A DNA stretch of 64,000 nt from Membranipora membranacea (taxonomy: Eukaryota; Bryozoa; Gymnolaemata; Cheilostomatida; Membraniporidae), in NCBI GenBank assembly GCA_914767715.1, contig OU612074.1:2929501-2993500 (forward strand). Direction: 5' to 3'. Positions 11,763 through 23,916 of the stretch are shown here, one piece after another. Within the stretch, counting starts at the first letter, position 1. Each line of letters opens with the position of its first letter. A model generated the notes under the pieces. It did no database searches and had not been told where the DNA came from. It saw only the letters and a program-made list of their open reading frames with translations. Position numbers and translations under genes: made by a program.

Positions 11763-13296
11763 CAGCTTTTTTAAATTTTTCATTTTTTTAACAGATCTAA
11801 GCTTTTTGTGATAGACATAGAAGTTGAGTTCTCACCAATGAGACTTTTTGTATTCATCAAAACCTTGACCCTCTTAGAAATAACAAGAGGCCTGAGTTAT
11901 TCGTGAATAACATATCCTGTTCCTGTTATCTCTCAGGCCCACTTTTCAAAACAACACAAAACAGGAGACCTCAGATATAAGGCTATGAGATAGTGAATTA
12001 TTTACTTTTGTGAGTTCTTTTTTTATATTATGTTCATATTATATTTGGCATCACACAATCGGTCTGTACATAACGTTGTAATGTATTTTTATCATACACA
12101 TTCACAGCTTTTTTGCTTAGCCAGCCAACATGTATAGCAAAATAAAACATATTAATTGTAACCAGTGATGTTACAAATACGCAGAAGTCCAGAGCAGCAC
12201 TATAATACACTGGCTTGTCCTGTTTTAAGTTATAAGCTATTAACAACTAATAATGTCATAGCATACACTCTGCCTATCTCTCACCTCTCACCTAGTCCGC
12301 CGTGTTCCGGGATGGGTGGCGGTCCTGCAGGGCACCAAGTTCTATCAGAGAATGCCATCTCATTTCTTTCATCAACATCTTCATCTTACACTCTGCCTAT
12401 ACACCTTACAAATATGATCTGCACAGGGAAATACAATCATTCCAAGTATTACCAAATATTGTGATTTTCAAGGTGCCTGCAAGTACTTGATAATATGACT
12501 CATAGCATATTTTACCAAAAAGGAAAAACAGTTTAAAACTACCACACCATGACTACCAATTATAGAGAATAATCCTAATTTAGTGATTTTGAACTTTTAA
12601 GATACCTTTGTTGTTATTAACTCGTAGAGATCTGGATACATATATTTGTGGAGAATAAGCAGAGCATGACAACAACATTCCCGCAATTTAATTTTGACCG
12701 ATAATTCCAGGTGAGATCAGAGCAATTTCTTTTATGTGTTGATTGACCTGTTTTCAAACCCTGAATTGTGCGAACTAAACACCTGAATCAATAGGTTTAA
12801 ATGACTTGCTGATAAGTTATTTTAAAGCATTCAGGTATTTATGCTACTATAACTTATCTGATAGATCTGAAAATATAAAAATTATGCATAGTGGGATATT
12901 AATCGATACCCTACTATGATTTGATAAGTTTAGGATGGATCTAAGGATCCGGAGACTGGGCAATAAGTATCTGATCGGCCAAAAACCCAGTCAGGTTATA
13001 ACAGTATCTGAGAGGCTGAGATATGCTTTATCATGGATACACGAATGCCTCAAGTAGGCTTGTTTCCTGATTCTACTAAAGGCACTGGGACATTACACTT
13101 TAATCATTTCAAAATAAAATGGCATTCCTTTATTCTCATGTTTGGAAGATGGAAACTTATTTCCTGTTGCTCAAGCTCTGTACCAAGAAGGTAATTTGAG
13201 GTCGATACCAATTGTATTTCCTTCTATAAGGAATAGATTACTTATCATGATTTGGTGGAATTCCATGAATGGAAAGCCTAAATCTGAAACGAGAAA
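11763..13296. other. No gene recognised downstream of the receptor
   Basis: Short open frames at 12165-12490 overlap each other in different frames and show no family resemblance. A short imperfect inverted repeat occurs around 11887-11941. No other feature seen. Confidence 0.4.
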
Positions 13297-13551
13297 ATGG
13301 CTAGTCACAGGAATCCCCTAGCACCCACACTTTTATCAATTAGCTTAGTCCTGGTAATTATTCAAGTTCCTTGTACAACTAGCACTTATAATATTATTTC
13401 CTTTATGCCTCAGCAAGCATATCAGTGCAACCTGGATATAGCCTGCCGTACCGACAATAAAGGGAGGACATTTGCAACTGCAGTCAACATACAAATCACC
13501 TCTCCTTCAGCGTATATAGTGTTGCTTTCGGCCAGGAAGATCTATAATTAA
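13297..13551 (+). CDS. Hypothetical short open frame with signal-peptide-like start
   Basis: An 84-codon ATG frame. After a short basic N-terminus (Arg5) it has a Leu/Ile/Val-rich stretch at about residues 9-25, then a Thr/Ser segment and a polar region with Cys residues, which resembles a secretory signal. No homologue is recognised, no splice partner was found, and composition alone cannot separate a real small secreted protein or first exon from chance. Confidence 0.2.
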   Translation: MASHRNPLAPTLLSISLVLVIIQVPCTTSTYNIISFMPQQAYQCNLDIACRTDNKGRTFATAVNIQITSPSAYIVLLSARKIYN

Positions 13552-14116
13552 TGTGTCCAAACGGCAACTCGCTGTGGTGATCACTTTGTTTAGTAATCAT
13601 GTAGGGGAGCAGGAAAAAATGTTAACTAAAAGGAACCATTTTTATTCTGCAAAGTCATTTATGACAATAATGATCATCACTACAATTCAAGTGAAAGTGA
13701 ATCAGGCATCGCACTTTCATCTTTCAAGCTTTTTCTACCCTAGAGCGTTTTCAGAGGGAAAAATTCCCAATTTTGTGTGTGCTTTAAATAATAGTGCTAA
13801 CATTGTATTTGCCTACATTGCAACATTTCAACGCTGGGGAGGGGGAAGGAGTCATGATGGAAAATAACATGTACACAACTATTTCTGAGAAGGTGATAAA
13901 TGTTTCGATCGTTGACTGAATTATAGTTTGTTTCGCAAATTCTGGCTAGTGTGTTTTATCTGGATCTCTTCTCGGAACGATATCAACACATTTCTTATCA
14001 GTATCATTCCATACACATGCAATTTTGAGGTAGAAAATTACGTTGCAGCAAGGTGGAAATCCTGCCTGATTACGAGCTTTAACATCAACTCATAACTTAT
14101 AATGGATTTCTATGTA

Positions 14117-14670
14117 GGGGAAGTCCGGTAACTGTAAATTGCTGAACAGCTGAACAGAATTTCTCAGACTACTATTTGCTTGATTCTCTTAATGATTAGC
14201 TATTTTTGCACAAGCGTGGACAATCCCTTATATTCTGCTTATTAATTTATTTATTTTGAGTATGCATTGGCTTGGTTTCTTTCAATTTTATTCACAGTAA
14301 ATCTTACTACATTACACTAGTGACTGGATGGAAAGTAGCTTGACTTGGCTTTGTTGTGAGGAAGGGGGCTTAGGGTTCCTCCCCAACAAAGCTTGTCAAG
14401 ACTAACTAGATGGAAGGTTGTGCTGGATAATGTTTCCTGAACACCATCAGATTATGTCAGAATTGGCACATTGATCGCTACATTTGCTTGCCCTAGATCA
14501 GTTATATTAGGTGCCAACAGGAACTTAGTGACTCACTAAATCATTTAGCTAGGAGGAATGTGTTTGAGAAGTGATAGTCAGCCAGAGAAAAGAATACAAA
14601 TAGTAATTCTAGTCTGAGAAATTCTGTTCAGCCTGTTCAGCCTGTTCAGCAATTTACAGTTACCCGGGGA
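14117..14670. mobile_element. Foldback element with inner inverted repeats
   Basis: The left arm (about 14124-14180) reads GGTAACTGTAAATTGCTGAA and AATTTCTCAGACTA, and the right arm (about 14600-14668) is its inverse complement with an extra tandem CTGTTCAGC triplication. A second hairpin, CTTTGTTG with CAACAAAG flanked by GACTTG/CTTGTC, lies inside at 14340-14400. It is non-coding, about 550 bp, and the ends are approximate. Confidence 0.6.
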
Positions 14671-14865
14671 AGTCCCAGCGTGTCATTAACGTTTCCGTGC
14701 CATTGCAATTAATACATTGAACAAATAAATCTTAGTCTATGCTTTTTCCACTTTTATTTTTTTCTATTTATGCCTGCATTTTATGAGCTCATTTTACAGT
14801 TTTATCAGCATTCCAGCAATTTTATTTATCAGTAGTGATATAATAAAGGTACATTCATACATATA

Positions 14866-15975
14866 TCGCTTTTTAAAACTTTTTAATATTGTATTGGGGA
14901 TCATGTCTAATAGTTATTTTCACAGTTGAAACCTCCCAAATATTTGACGTTGAGTCGCAGTGACCACTGAAAGTTCATTTTGGGGCAAAAAGTGCCCTTT
15001 TTAAATTGAGCCCTCTGTGCCTTGCTATTGAGGTATTTGATTAGTTTTTGCTTTCACCATATAGAGGAGGCATGGCACTAACTGGAGGAGTGACATTTTA
15101 GTGAAACTTCATATTTTTAGGCCTCCTGTCTTCGAGACTTAAACTTGATTTTTGCAATAGTTAAAAGGCCATTTCTGACCCCTCATTACATGTGACCCCA
15201 ATAATGCAGAAACTAAAATTTCCAATTTATTATACCATTTTGGTCTTGCACTGTCACTTCCATCAATAATCTTACCAGATTACAGATCCTGGTTGTCACA
15301 ACTGTAACAAATAATAACCCAAATTTTCACTAATTTTGGACAAAATTTTCCAGCCATAAATCAGAAATTCGGAAATATGTCAGTCAAATTTGTTGTCAGC
15401 ATGATGAACAGCAGGAGATTGTCTAGATTTTGATCGAAGCGATTATTGATTATGGCTTTACATCTTGAGGTATTTGGATTTTTGTGGCTAAACTAGCTTT
15501 ATTTGGTCCAAAACATGCCCTCCTTTCCAGCCAAAAATCTGAAAATAGGTTAAAGAACATGTTATACACACCAGCTTACATTACACTAGAGGGTATTTCC
15601 GAGGTTTTGATCGTGACGTTTGATGATAAATTCAATAGTAGAGAAGTTATGAGCATAAACATTTGTCTCTCGATGTTAAACAATCACCCAAAAAAGGTGA
15701 TCCATTGTTGTACACAATGTGCTTTGCATGTAATACTGCACAGAATTTCATCACGCTTTTGCATAACATAATTTACTGCCTCATTTTGCCCACTGCTGCC
15801 TATATATTTTCAATGTATTTTAGTCAATGTACAATTAATCAAGTTATAAACATGCGGTTTAAAAAGATTTGGAATATCGAAAAAAAGTCAGACTACTAGC
15901 AACGTGTCAGTGAAAGAATTTTTGAGATGGGACAAGCAGTTCCTGAGAAACCGAAAAGGCGATATATCACGTTAA
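14866..15975 (+). mobile_element. 1.1-kb inverted-repeat element, copy A
   Basis: This segment is the reverse complement of 25927-27048, diverged but alignable over nearly its whole length. Shared blocks include TTTTGGGGCAAAAAGTGCCC, GTTGTCAGCATGATGAACA, the AATGTGCTTTGCATGTAAT region and GAGATGGGACAAG. Its right end is GATATATCACGTTAA, the inverse of the copy B start; its left end has decayed to ATATATCGC. Small open frames inside are not conserved between copies, so the element appears non-autonomous. The TTAA at the ends suggests TTAA-targeting, but the family is unassigned. Confidence 0.7.
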
Positions 15976-16243
15976 GCCGTGTTATCACCATGATTTTCAG
16001 CATTTTATTTGAGCATCTTGAAGATTTATTATATTATCTCAAGCTTGAGCTATATTATCTCTAAGCTTGAGTTCCAAACTATTCATAATTTTTCACCGCT
16101 GATAAGAATCACAATTGATTTCTTGACAAAATAGAACGAACGTTCGTAAGGTTTAGTCTCGAGAAAAACAATCACTTTGTTCAGTCTTAGATAGGTCTTT
16201 TCTCTTGAATTATCAACATCGCGGGTAGTATCTGCAATTCGCT

Positions 16244-19200
16244 ATGAAAGGCAGCGGTGGTCACAATGCAGTTGAGCGAGAAAGAGCTAGCTCGCTGCAT
16301 ATGTACACTGAGAGGGCTACACCAGAACGAATTGGTAACCTATCATTATCTGTCTTCAGAACCTACTCCCATACCAGCAGCTTAGACATCCATAGCTTAG
16401 AGCAGCTATCATCTCTAAGTAACAATATTCTGTCCGCCGGCAGCAGTAGACCAGGAAATCTCAACACAGAAATGGCAAACGCAATCAGTCGTCTATCTCT
16501 CAGTAGAGTGAGCTACTCTTCATCTTCAGTTGAGTTTGCACGGAATTCTGTGTTATCCGCAACTTCTTATGCCACATCATTGGAGTACCTCAGCTACGTC
16601 AGAGCCATGCAGGTGTCTGATGAGAGTTCAAATCTCATCACTGGTATGCCTGTTTCAGTTGACGACCTCGGAAGTGCTTCCCTTTTGTCCTGTGATGTGG
16701 TAGAAGCTATCCAAGAAACAGAGCGGTTTGCCTCAGCTGTCATCAGCAATGCTGGAATCATATCTGGAAGTCTTCAACCACTTTTGGTAGCAGGGAGGCT
16801 GATCTCAGCGGGATCGCTTCCAAGCTTTGATATTCATTTCCCAAACCTTTATGGAAGCATGCATTGTCTGCAACCAACTTCCCAGAATTCAACAGTGAAC
16901 GAATCCTCCACAAACAATGGACCATTATCGTTAAGTTCTGAAGATAGTACAGCACTGGACCAGCTTCAGTATGCCGCGATATCCATACAGCAAGATCTCA
17001 AACAGATTTAAACTCATCTGTGGATCTAATCTTACGTCTCTCAGTCAGCAGACATATTCTAGCAGCAGCCGTGTCACCGAGCCTAACTGACCAAGATGAA
17101 GGACCAAGAACATTTGATGAGGAGAGAGTTCATACAAGGTTAACTCACATTTCATCTTCTGCAGACAACATTCCCCAGCTGCCATTCCTCCGATGTAAGT
17201 AAACAACCAATATCAAATGTATGTTAAGTCCGTGGTGCAATATTATTGCATTTGGTTGTTCTTCATTTTCCTCTGGGAACCCCTTTCTAAGGGAGGTAAC
17301 TTTCACCCCATCTCCAGGTCAACTACCAATAGATCACACCAAAGTGTTCGAAGTACAAATGGTTGTTGGATACAGCAAGGGCAGGGCAGGAACTGATAAA
17401 TGGAATTTCGGCCTTCTTGGTATTTGAAGGGAGAAACACCACACACAAACAAAATGCACCCAAATCAAACCTTACACATACTGAGCAATACATACCCCCA
17501 TCAGTAACTTAGGGAGGGGCCGGTGGAGATTCTTACATGATGAAGCAATCTATATTATCATTTGTCAAACTTATTCTCAATTATGCAATCCCCCAAACAG
17601 AAAATGATCTATTTTTCTCATTTTTTCCCTGCATTTTCCGTAATCTATTTGACACATTATGTGAAAATTCTGACCAGGGTGATATTGTCTGCCAAATAAA
17701 AAATGTATAATAGTAACTGATCCAAATTCCTTTAGCAAAATTAATTCTTTAGATGATAAAACTATTGCCTTATCAACTGATGTGGGTTTTAGAAACGGTG
17801 TCCCTTGAAAATTAAAGTTTTTGTTAAGAAAGATTATCATTTCTGAAATGGAGTGATAGTTCAATTGAATGATTACGGTTTTATTCCTTTGTCAGATGTT
17901 CCAGATGTGTACTGTGATTGCTCCTGCCACAGCATCAAAAAGAATCGTCAACCAAATCCCGTCAACACCATGGGAGGTAAGAACAAATGTTAGTTGAATG
18001 CAATCCGTCAATTTGGTGAATTTGAAAAGTCTTTACTTTTTACTGTCATGCCGGCCATTTCATATTTATAACTTTACCATTTAATTTTCTTTTAGATCAG
18101 CTGTGCTTCTGTGATTGCAGCACGAGTCCTTCATCCAGCAGGCGGAAGTCTCTCGGCCATTACAGCGCCACACAAGCAGGTAAATATGCAAGGAGTTTCA
18201 GTTAAAATCTAACATATGTCTATATGGTACCTTTACATCTCTTTGAAGCTGGACTGAATTTCGTTTTTTGCTCGATCCAATTCAAGAACTTTCAGATTAT
18301 ATGCAAGATCGAATTTCATTGATATTATAGCTGACAATCATTTCTCGGAGTCCTAAAATCGGTCCAGTGCATTTAAGCGCTTAGAATGCTGAGGAAAGAG
18401 ATATCGAATACCAAACCTAAATGATACAAAATCATAAGTGGTATGAAACTTCCTTCGACAAATGTCTCAATTCATTTGTTTCAGATCTTTTTGGTATGAC
18501 TGATGAGACATTAGTAGTAGCTGGCTGGGAGTCTGACATAGATGAGAGTGACTCCTCCACAGAGGGTCAGTATAACATGGTAGATTAATTGATTGGTTGG
18601 TTGGTTGGCATCCAGCATCTGACTTCTGTGGTTGGATTTCGGAAATTATCGCTCTCTCCTATCAACTTAAACACTAAAAAAGTTGAGAAGTGATCAAATA
18701 ATGGTGATAGAGAAAAATTTCATTGTGAGTTTAACGGTTTACCTCTCTTAGGAAGCTGAGCCGTCGATTCCCTGACAATCATAAGAAGATATGTGAGTTT
18801 GTGGATTGTATTGTTTATTTTTCAGTGATATCCGTGGATGATGCTCTACCCGGGGACAGTTTTATGCTTTTGGGAGATGGATATACGAGGCATGTCTTCG
18901 ATCAAGAACAAATGGTTGCTTTTGGCTTCAAAAGTATATCTAGTGACACACTAGACTGTGTAGGCCATCACCTGTCTGCGGTACCTCATGAGGTACCGCA
19001 GACAGGTGATGAGGGTCTAACTCAATCAGTGCAGCACTTCAAAACCTATCAACTAGAGCCAGAAATCACGGCTCTGGAGGGGTCCCCTGAGCCTGACCAA
19101 GATGCTCACATAGATGTTCAGGGTATTATATACACGGAAAGCAACAATGAAGGAATGGGCAATAACAACAACAATAACGATAACTATATCAGCCATAACT

Positions 19201-19541
19201 CTAAAGATGAGCCACCACAACATTCCGGGATATCGATTGCTCAATCCGGACCACAAGCCGCGGGGAAATGGCATACAGTTGCTGTGAAAGCTCCTGTTTC
19301 AATTACTGAGAAAGTAGTTATTATTGTTCTGCTTGGTATGATTATGGCATTATCTATTGTTGCTGGAACTCTCAGTTACGTTGATGGTTTAGTGCCTTCG
19401 TTGTCATGTGTATTGGTGTTGTTATTCATGGCACTCTTATTTATTTTATTCCGCAACCGCCAGCCAATAAGATTGTGCATTGCAAAATTGCTTCGACGGC
19501 TGGCAACTAAAGTTGAATACCAACAGATGGACGAAGCTTGA
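16244..19541 (+). CDS. Orphan Ser-rich protein with C-terminal membrane hairpin, six exons
   Basis: The model joins 16244-16968, 17049-17194, 17896-17976, 18096-18179, 18485-18565 and 18826-19541, all with GT-AG ends, giving 610 codons plus stop. Exons 3-5 are 81, 84 and 81 nt and all phase 1-1. Exons 3 and 4 each encode a Cys-x-Cys-(Asp)-Cys-like cluster, suggesting exon duplication. The first 370 residues are Ser-rich without a signal peptide. Exon 6 is acidic, has six consecutive Asn near 485-490, then two hydrophobic helices at about 536-555 and 565-581 and a basic tail, so a tail-anchored hairpin membrane protein is likely. The first intron is only 80 nt (donor GTATGC, acceptor CTCTCAGTCAG). 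If it is not used, the frame ends at 17011 and the rest would need a frameshift. No family is recognised. An AATAAA follows at 19842. Confidence 0.65.
18966..19011. repeat. Perfect 46-bp palindrome inside coding exon
   Basis: Two 23-base arms with no spacer, centred between 18988 and 18989 at CCTCATGAGG and including GGTACC on each side. The frame of exon 6 reads through it without a stop. No mismatch is present, which is unusual for a long coding palindrome. Confidence 0.95.
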
Positions 19542-19841
19542 ATACGAATATGAATATTTGTTTTATTCTTGCCGACCTCTTTGATATCCTTATTTTATGA
19601 TTTTGGCTCAGTGGTCTCTTGGACTTATAATCTTCAATGATTATGACTTCTATAAGTATCATATCAAGATGGATGGTCACTACCCAGTGACCATATTGTT
19701 AATTAAGATGAGCTCTCTGGACATTTACTTAGCCTACCTATCCCATTTATATATTTTATATATTTTCATATTTTTTATTGTAATTATTCACTGAGCATAT
19801 TATGTATATATGATTATATTTCATTCAAATTGACTCGAAAA

Positions 19842-19847
19842 AATAAA
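19842..19847 (+). terminator. AATAAA polyadenylation signal
   Basis: Canonical hexamer about 300 bases after the stop of the orphan membrane-hairpin gene; it is the natural candidate for its mRNA 3' end. Confidence 0.5.
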
Positions 19848-19934
19848 CCCCTTCCAATACTAAATAGAAAAGTGTTTTCCATGAATGTAAGCAGAAGATG
19901 ATCATTCACGGTGTATTGTTGCTACAGATATTTG

Positions 19935-20110
19935 TTCTACTACCTACAGCCTGTGCACACTGGTCTTTGTCAGGGTACATCTGAAATAGGGTAGAACCAT
20001 ACCATCCGAGATTCCCACCCCTGTCACAGTATATCGTTGTGCAGCTATGTTTGCTCACGCCACCTACAGCCTGTGCACACTGGTCTTTGCCAGGTCATAC
20101 CTGAAGCTGG
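19935..20110 (+). repeat. Two-copy tandem duplication
   Basis: The block CCTACAGCCTGTGCACACTG followed by GTCTTTGYCAGG occurs twice about 122 bases apart, near 19942 and 20064, with similar flanks (CTGAA, ACCATA). No gene is seen in the rest of 19850-21485. Confidence 0.6.
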
Positions 20111-21485
20111 ACCATAGTTACTCAACAAATATGCGAGTGAACTGGAAATCAACTTGGTTTGAATGAAAAATTTCTGAAAAAATAAAACTGAAGTTCACAA
20201 AAAGGAGCATCTTGTCCAATTGTGAGTAATAGTTTTGACTTTTAGTTCTGTGGTAAATTGGATCGGTAGCTGGTCACTTTTTGGAAAACATCAGATTTTT
20301 CAGAGTTCACACACATCCTGTCAACTATAAGCAGTATCTCAAGATAAGAGAAATAATCAATCTATCTATGGTTTCATCGAGCTCGAAACATATACATGCA
20401 TTAGTAATTGTATGAGGCAATGTCAATAACAAAATCTCTTGCTGTCGTAGGCAATTAGTAACGTATGGGACAAAATTTATGATCTTGTGTTCCTGTAGCT
20501 AGACCCGATAACACTCAGGTGAAGTGAGGCATAAAGCTATTGTTCCAATCGACAAAATCCATTCAAATCTAAAACTAATCCGAGCAAAAAATAATAAGTG
20601 CCTGTTTAACTTTTTTGACCGTCGATAGAGAAATTGATGACCCATCAGGTAATGCAACCCAAACCATAGGTGAACAAAATCCCCTCCTCAAATTTACTTT
20701 TAAATTTATCAGTGCTGTGAATAGAATTTTTAAAAATAAGCAAATTCCGGACAATAAATAAGATGACAAGATATTTTAGCCTTTTATATACTAAGTTACC
20801 CAAAGCGCCTTACAATCCCTGGTATACCCTCTGTTACTACTTTTAGTGAGGATCAGTACAGACAACAGTTTTTCAAAGTTTTTAACAACTTTAATCATAT
20901 TTTATTGTTTTTGATACCTGAGAGGTAGTTTATAAAGCGCAGACATTCTGAGAGATGCCCTGACTGCCAGAACTGATAAACAACAGAATTATTTTATAAA
21001 TACGCCGTTTAAAAACTTTTGTGAACCATCTGTATTGTTTGAGGAAAGGTTTACCCAACATTCTTACAGTGGCAATACCACAAAAAAAAAACCTCAGAAA
21101 AGAGCCAGCATGTGGCTTGGTTCCATTCTCAGCATAATGCACAGCAGTAGACGTGACCAAATAAAAATTTGTTTTTTTAATTTGATACAATTTAGTTTTA
21201 CATCTTGGGTGTTTTGATTTGCTGCTAAGCTATCATTTAGTCCAAAAATGAACTCTGTGCTCACCCTCAAATCCTGAAAGAAAGCTAAACATGATGGTGA
21301 ATATTTCCGCATTTGTTTTTCAATGCCCTTGAGTATGACAACATTAATTATTTTTCCCATTGCTACCTTTTGTGATTAAAAAACGATTTGAATAAGTATC
21401 AACCAAATTAATTGTAATCAACACTGAAACGAGTGAATTCTCTGTTGGCAACAGGCCGTTTAAAGTATTCTAGACAGTAAGGGTT

Positions 21486-22027
21486 TCATAGTTTTAGAGT
21501 AAAATAGTCCTCTGTTGTGGGAGAAGCAGTAGAAGAAGATGATTTCATTGAGTCAACATTGTAGTCATATGGGAATCCTGAAAAAATTACAAAATGGTAT
21601 TAAAATAATGATCGTCCAAGGTGAAAATCTGTCTTAAATTTATAAATTCCCGTGCTGGTGTAATGATTCATCCATTTAAGAATGTCCAAAGTTGGAGGAA
21701 AAATCCTGCTTTTTTGCGTAAAATATTTGACTACCTACAATTTACTTCAAGGAAAGTCCCATGTTATTAGCTAGCAACATTTGGGTCAAAAGAAACTCCT
21801 TTAGGATATATTTTAATATTCTTAAATAATAAACACAACCTACTTGGTTAAGGTAAGCCTGAGCCTCAAATCTTAGCTAGAGCAATCCGTTTGACTGATC
21901 AACATTCTACAGCCATTTTGCACAATATTATTTTATATTATAATGCTTACCATGTATATTAGTCACGATCATCACCATCAGCAGTATCATTGCAAATAGC
22001 TTCATTGTACAGCTGCTGCTCTCTTCC
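21486..22027 (-). CDS. Small secreted peptide gene, minus-strand paralogue
   Basis: The ATG is at 22005. The coding part of exon 1 (21951-22005, 55 nt) ends in phase 1 before GTAAGC; exon 2 is 21486-21577 after TTTTTTCAG; total 48 residues. Residues 1-18 form a signal peptide (Met-Lys-Leu-Phe-Ala-Met, then Leu/Met/Val-rich, ending Asn-Ile-His-Gly). The mature part is 29 residues, Tyr/Asp-rich at its start and Ser/Thr-rich in the middle. The coding exon is preceded by an acceptor at 22028 and a 5' UTR exon ending at 22350. Gene plan, exon-1 length, signal peptide and promoter match the divergent gene at 23.6-24.7 kb, which supports both as real paralogues. The function is unknown. Confidence 0.6.
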
Positions 22028-22349
22028 CTAGACAAACCAAGTCAAAATAAACTATGGTTTTAGTAACATGTCACATTATTTTTTTACTTTAAAGCATAAT
22101 GATACCATTAAACCGGCCACACCAAGTGTATCACAGTTAACATGTGGCAAAGATTAACTCGCTGTTTGGTAATGTTTACTAGCATTTGATGAATGAAACG
22201 GGTTGTTGATTTGAGATGATAGATCACATGATTGTTTAGTGATACTCTCAACAGAATTTTCAAATGCGACCGAAGCTTTTGTGCCTCAATTCTTTTTCAA
22301 AAATCATTTCATTCTCTCTTAATCCCAATAAGTACGAGCAGTAACTTAC

Positions 22350-22438
22350 CTCAGGTTTCTGTAAGATCTTCTCCTTCGCTGTTCAGTGACTGAGTGTAGG
22401 TGAATCTAGATGGGTTAAGTAAGTCCTGCTTCATATAC
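22350..22438 (-). promoter_or_regulatory. TATA box and 5' UTR exon of the minus-strand peptide gene
   Basis: Reading the reverse strand, AGTATATGAAGCAGG (TATA-like, about 22425-22439) is followed by a non-coding exon ending CCTGAG|GTAAGT at 22350. The exon contains GATTCACCTACA and CAGTCACTGAACAG, closely matching the plus-strand paralogue's GATTCACCCACA and CAGTCACTAAACAG. Conserved promoter spacing suggests co-regulation. Confidence 0.6.
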
Positions 22439-22439
22439 T

Positions 22440-23560
22440 CAATGCTGAGTCTCAGTTCGGACCCTTTTGTTTGTTTTTCTCTAGCTCAAAAAGCTGCATG
22501 TACCCGCAGTCTGATATCGATAGAATTTGTTAACAGCCGGTTTCTTCGTCTGGGGATCATCCAATCATTAGACACTGTTTTGATCGTGTACTGTACTGCA
22601 ATTCAGCTAGAACTTGAGCTGTTTGGTATGTTGACAAAAAGGAAAGACAGAGAGCCCACATCATTCAGATAATTTAAAAGACTCAAATTAATTTTAAACA
22701 CTCTGCTGCCCCAAGTTGACTAAATTAATGAATCCCTGAGTTAGGATATAAGTCATCCATATACCATTGTAGAATAGAGATAAAAGCAGAAGAAAATGAT
22801 TGTTCAGCTAAAATGCGTCCTTGACTCAACTCTTTCTGTATAACAAAAAATGGTGCTGGTGTTGCTAAGATTTAGGAACATTTTCATATTGCGTAGAAAA
22901 CATACTCTTCGCAATCAGTATTATTAATTTTATTTCATGCCAGATTTTTACGTAATGTGTGTGACCTTGAACTCTAAAAAGCGGTTGGCCAGCCACAAGA
23001 CTCTGGACTATTTGTCAGTTTTCTTTATATCCTCAGACACAATTGCCATCATTATCATCATGATTATCATTGTAGAGGCCATAAGGCTGCATCACCTGAG
23101 TCATTAGATAACAGTTACAATTAGTGTGCAAGTATTATATTACTAAGATGTTTCAGGCTTGTATCAGTCCAACGGCCATAGCCAAAGCTTTACTTCCAGA
23201 GCATAAATTTGAATACCCAAAAAAACTTGGAATGTTGTTGCATTGAGTAAGAGAAATGAATTTTGTCTGGTTGATTTGTCATTTTTCCTTCCTTTCCTTC
23301 CTTTCCTGAGTTTGAGAGCAGAATAATCAATGTTAAAAGTGTAAGATTTTGTGCGACACAGTGTGGCTTCAAACAAAAGAACCTCATTGTTGCAATGCGA
23401 CCAGAATTCTGGTTGACATGGTTAAGTCTTCTCTAATTTTCTGCCAAGTCAGACAAAGAAGTCTACATTTCTTTATTACATGAATTGCAGACTGCTGGTA
23501 CATGCAGCTATGGGAAGCTATGAATGAAACAAAGAGCATATCTAGATAATGTCTCAGAGA
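22440..23560. other. Intergenic region between the divergent peptide genes
   Basis: No exon recognised. Parts of it (about 22595-22700 and 23160-23200) recur in the same orientation near 32110-32240 and 32515-32560, so a duplicated copy of this intergenic region lies 9.4 kb away. Confidence 0.45.
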
Positions 23561-23564
23561 TTAG

Positions 23565-23648
23565 TATATAAAGCAGGTCTCAACTCATTCAGATTCACCC
23601 ACAGTCACTAAACAGTGTAAGAGGAGATTAACTTCAAGTCTTTACCAG
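23565..23648 (+). promoter_or_regulatory. TATA box and 5' UTR exon of the plus-strand peptide/CAP locus
   Basis: TATATAAAG at about 23565-23573 is followed by a non-coding exon that ends TTTACCAG|GTGAGT at 23648. Its next exon begins at 23917 after TTTTTACAG. The exon matches the 5' UTR exon of the divergent gene at 22350-22420. Confidence 0.6.
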
Positions 23649-23916
23649 GTGAGTGTCTGCATGTTCTGTCAAGAATTAAGAGAGCGTGACAGTTATTGCA
23701 TTTGGATCCACAGTATCAAAAGATTTTTTATTAAATAGGAACAATATTACACATATTTAGCTGTTTATTAAGATTTTTTAAAATGTTACTATTTTTCTTC
23801 TTGTATTCATTATTGTTTAGCTTGCTCTGGCAAATTCGGAAGAACCTCATTTTAAATGAAGATTGTTTGTCAATAAATGGTTAAAAAAACGCGATTCAAA
23901 TCCTTTATTTTTACAG

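Noticed and set aside
12165-12490. Two overlapping plus-strand frames
   Set aside because: Mutually exclusive frames without splice or domain support.
15484-15899. Open frames inside element copy A as a transposase
   Set aside because: Not conserved in copy B and no catalytic motif; chance frames in a non-autonomous element.
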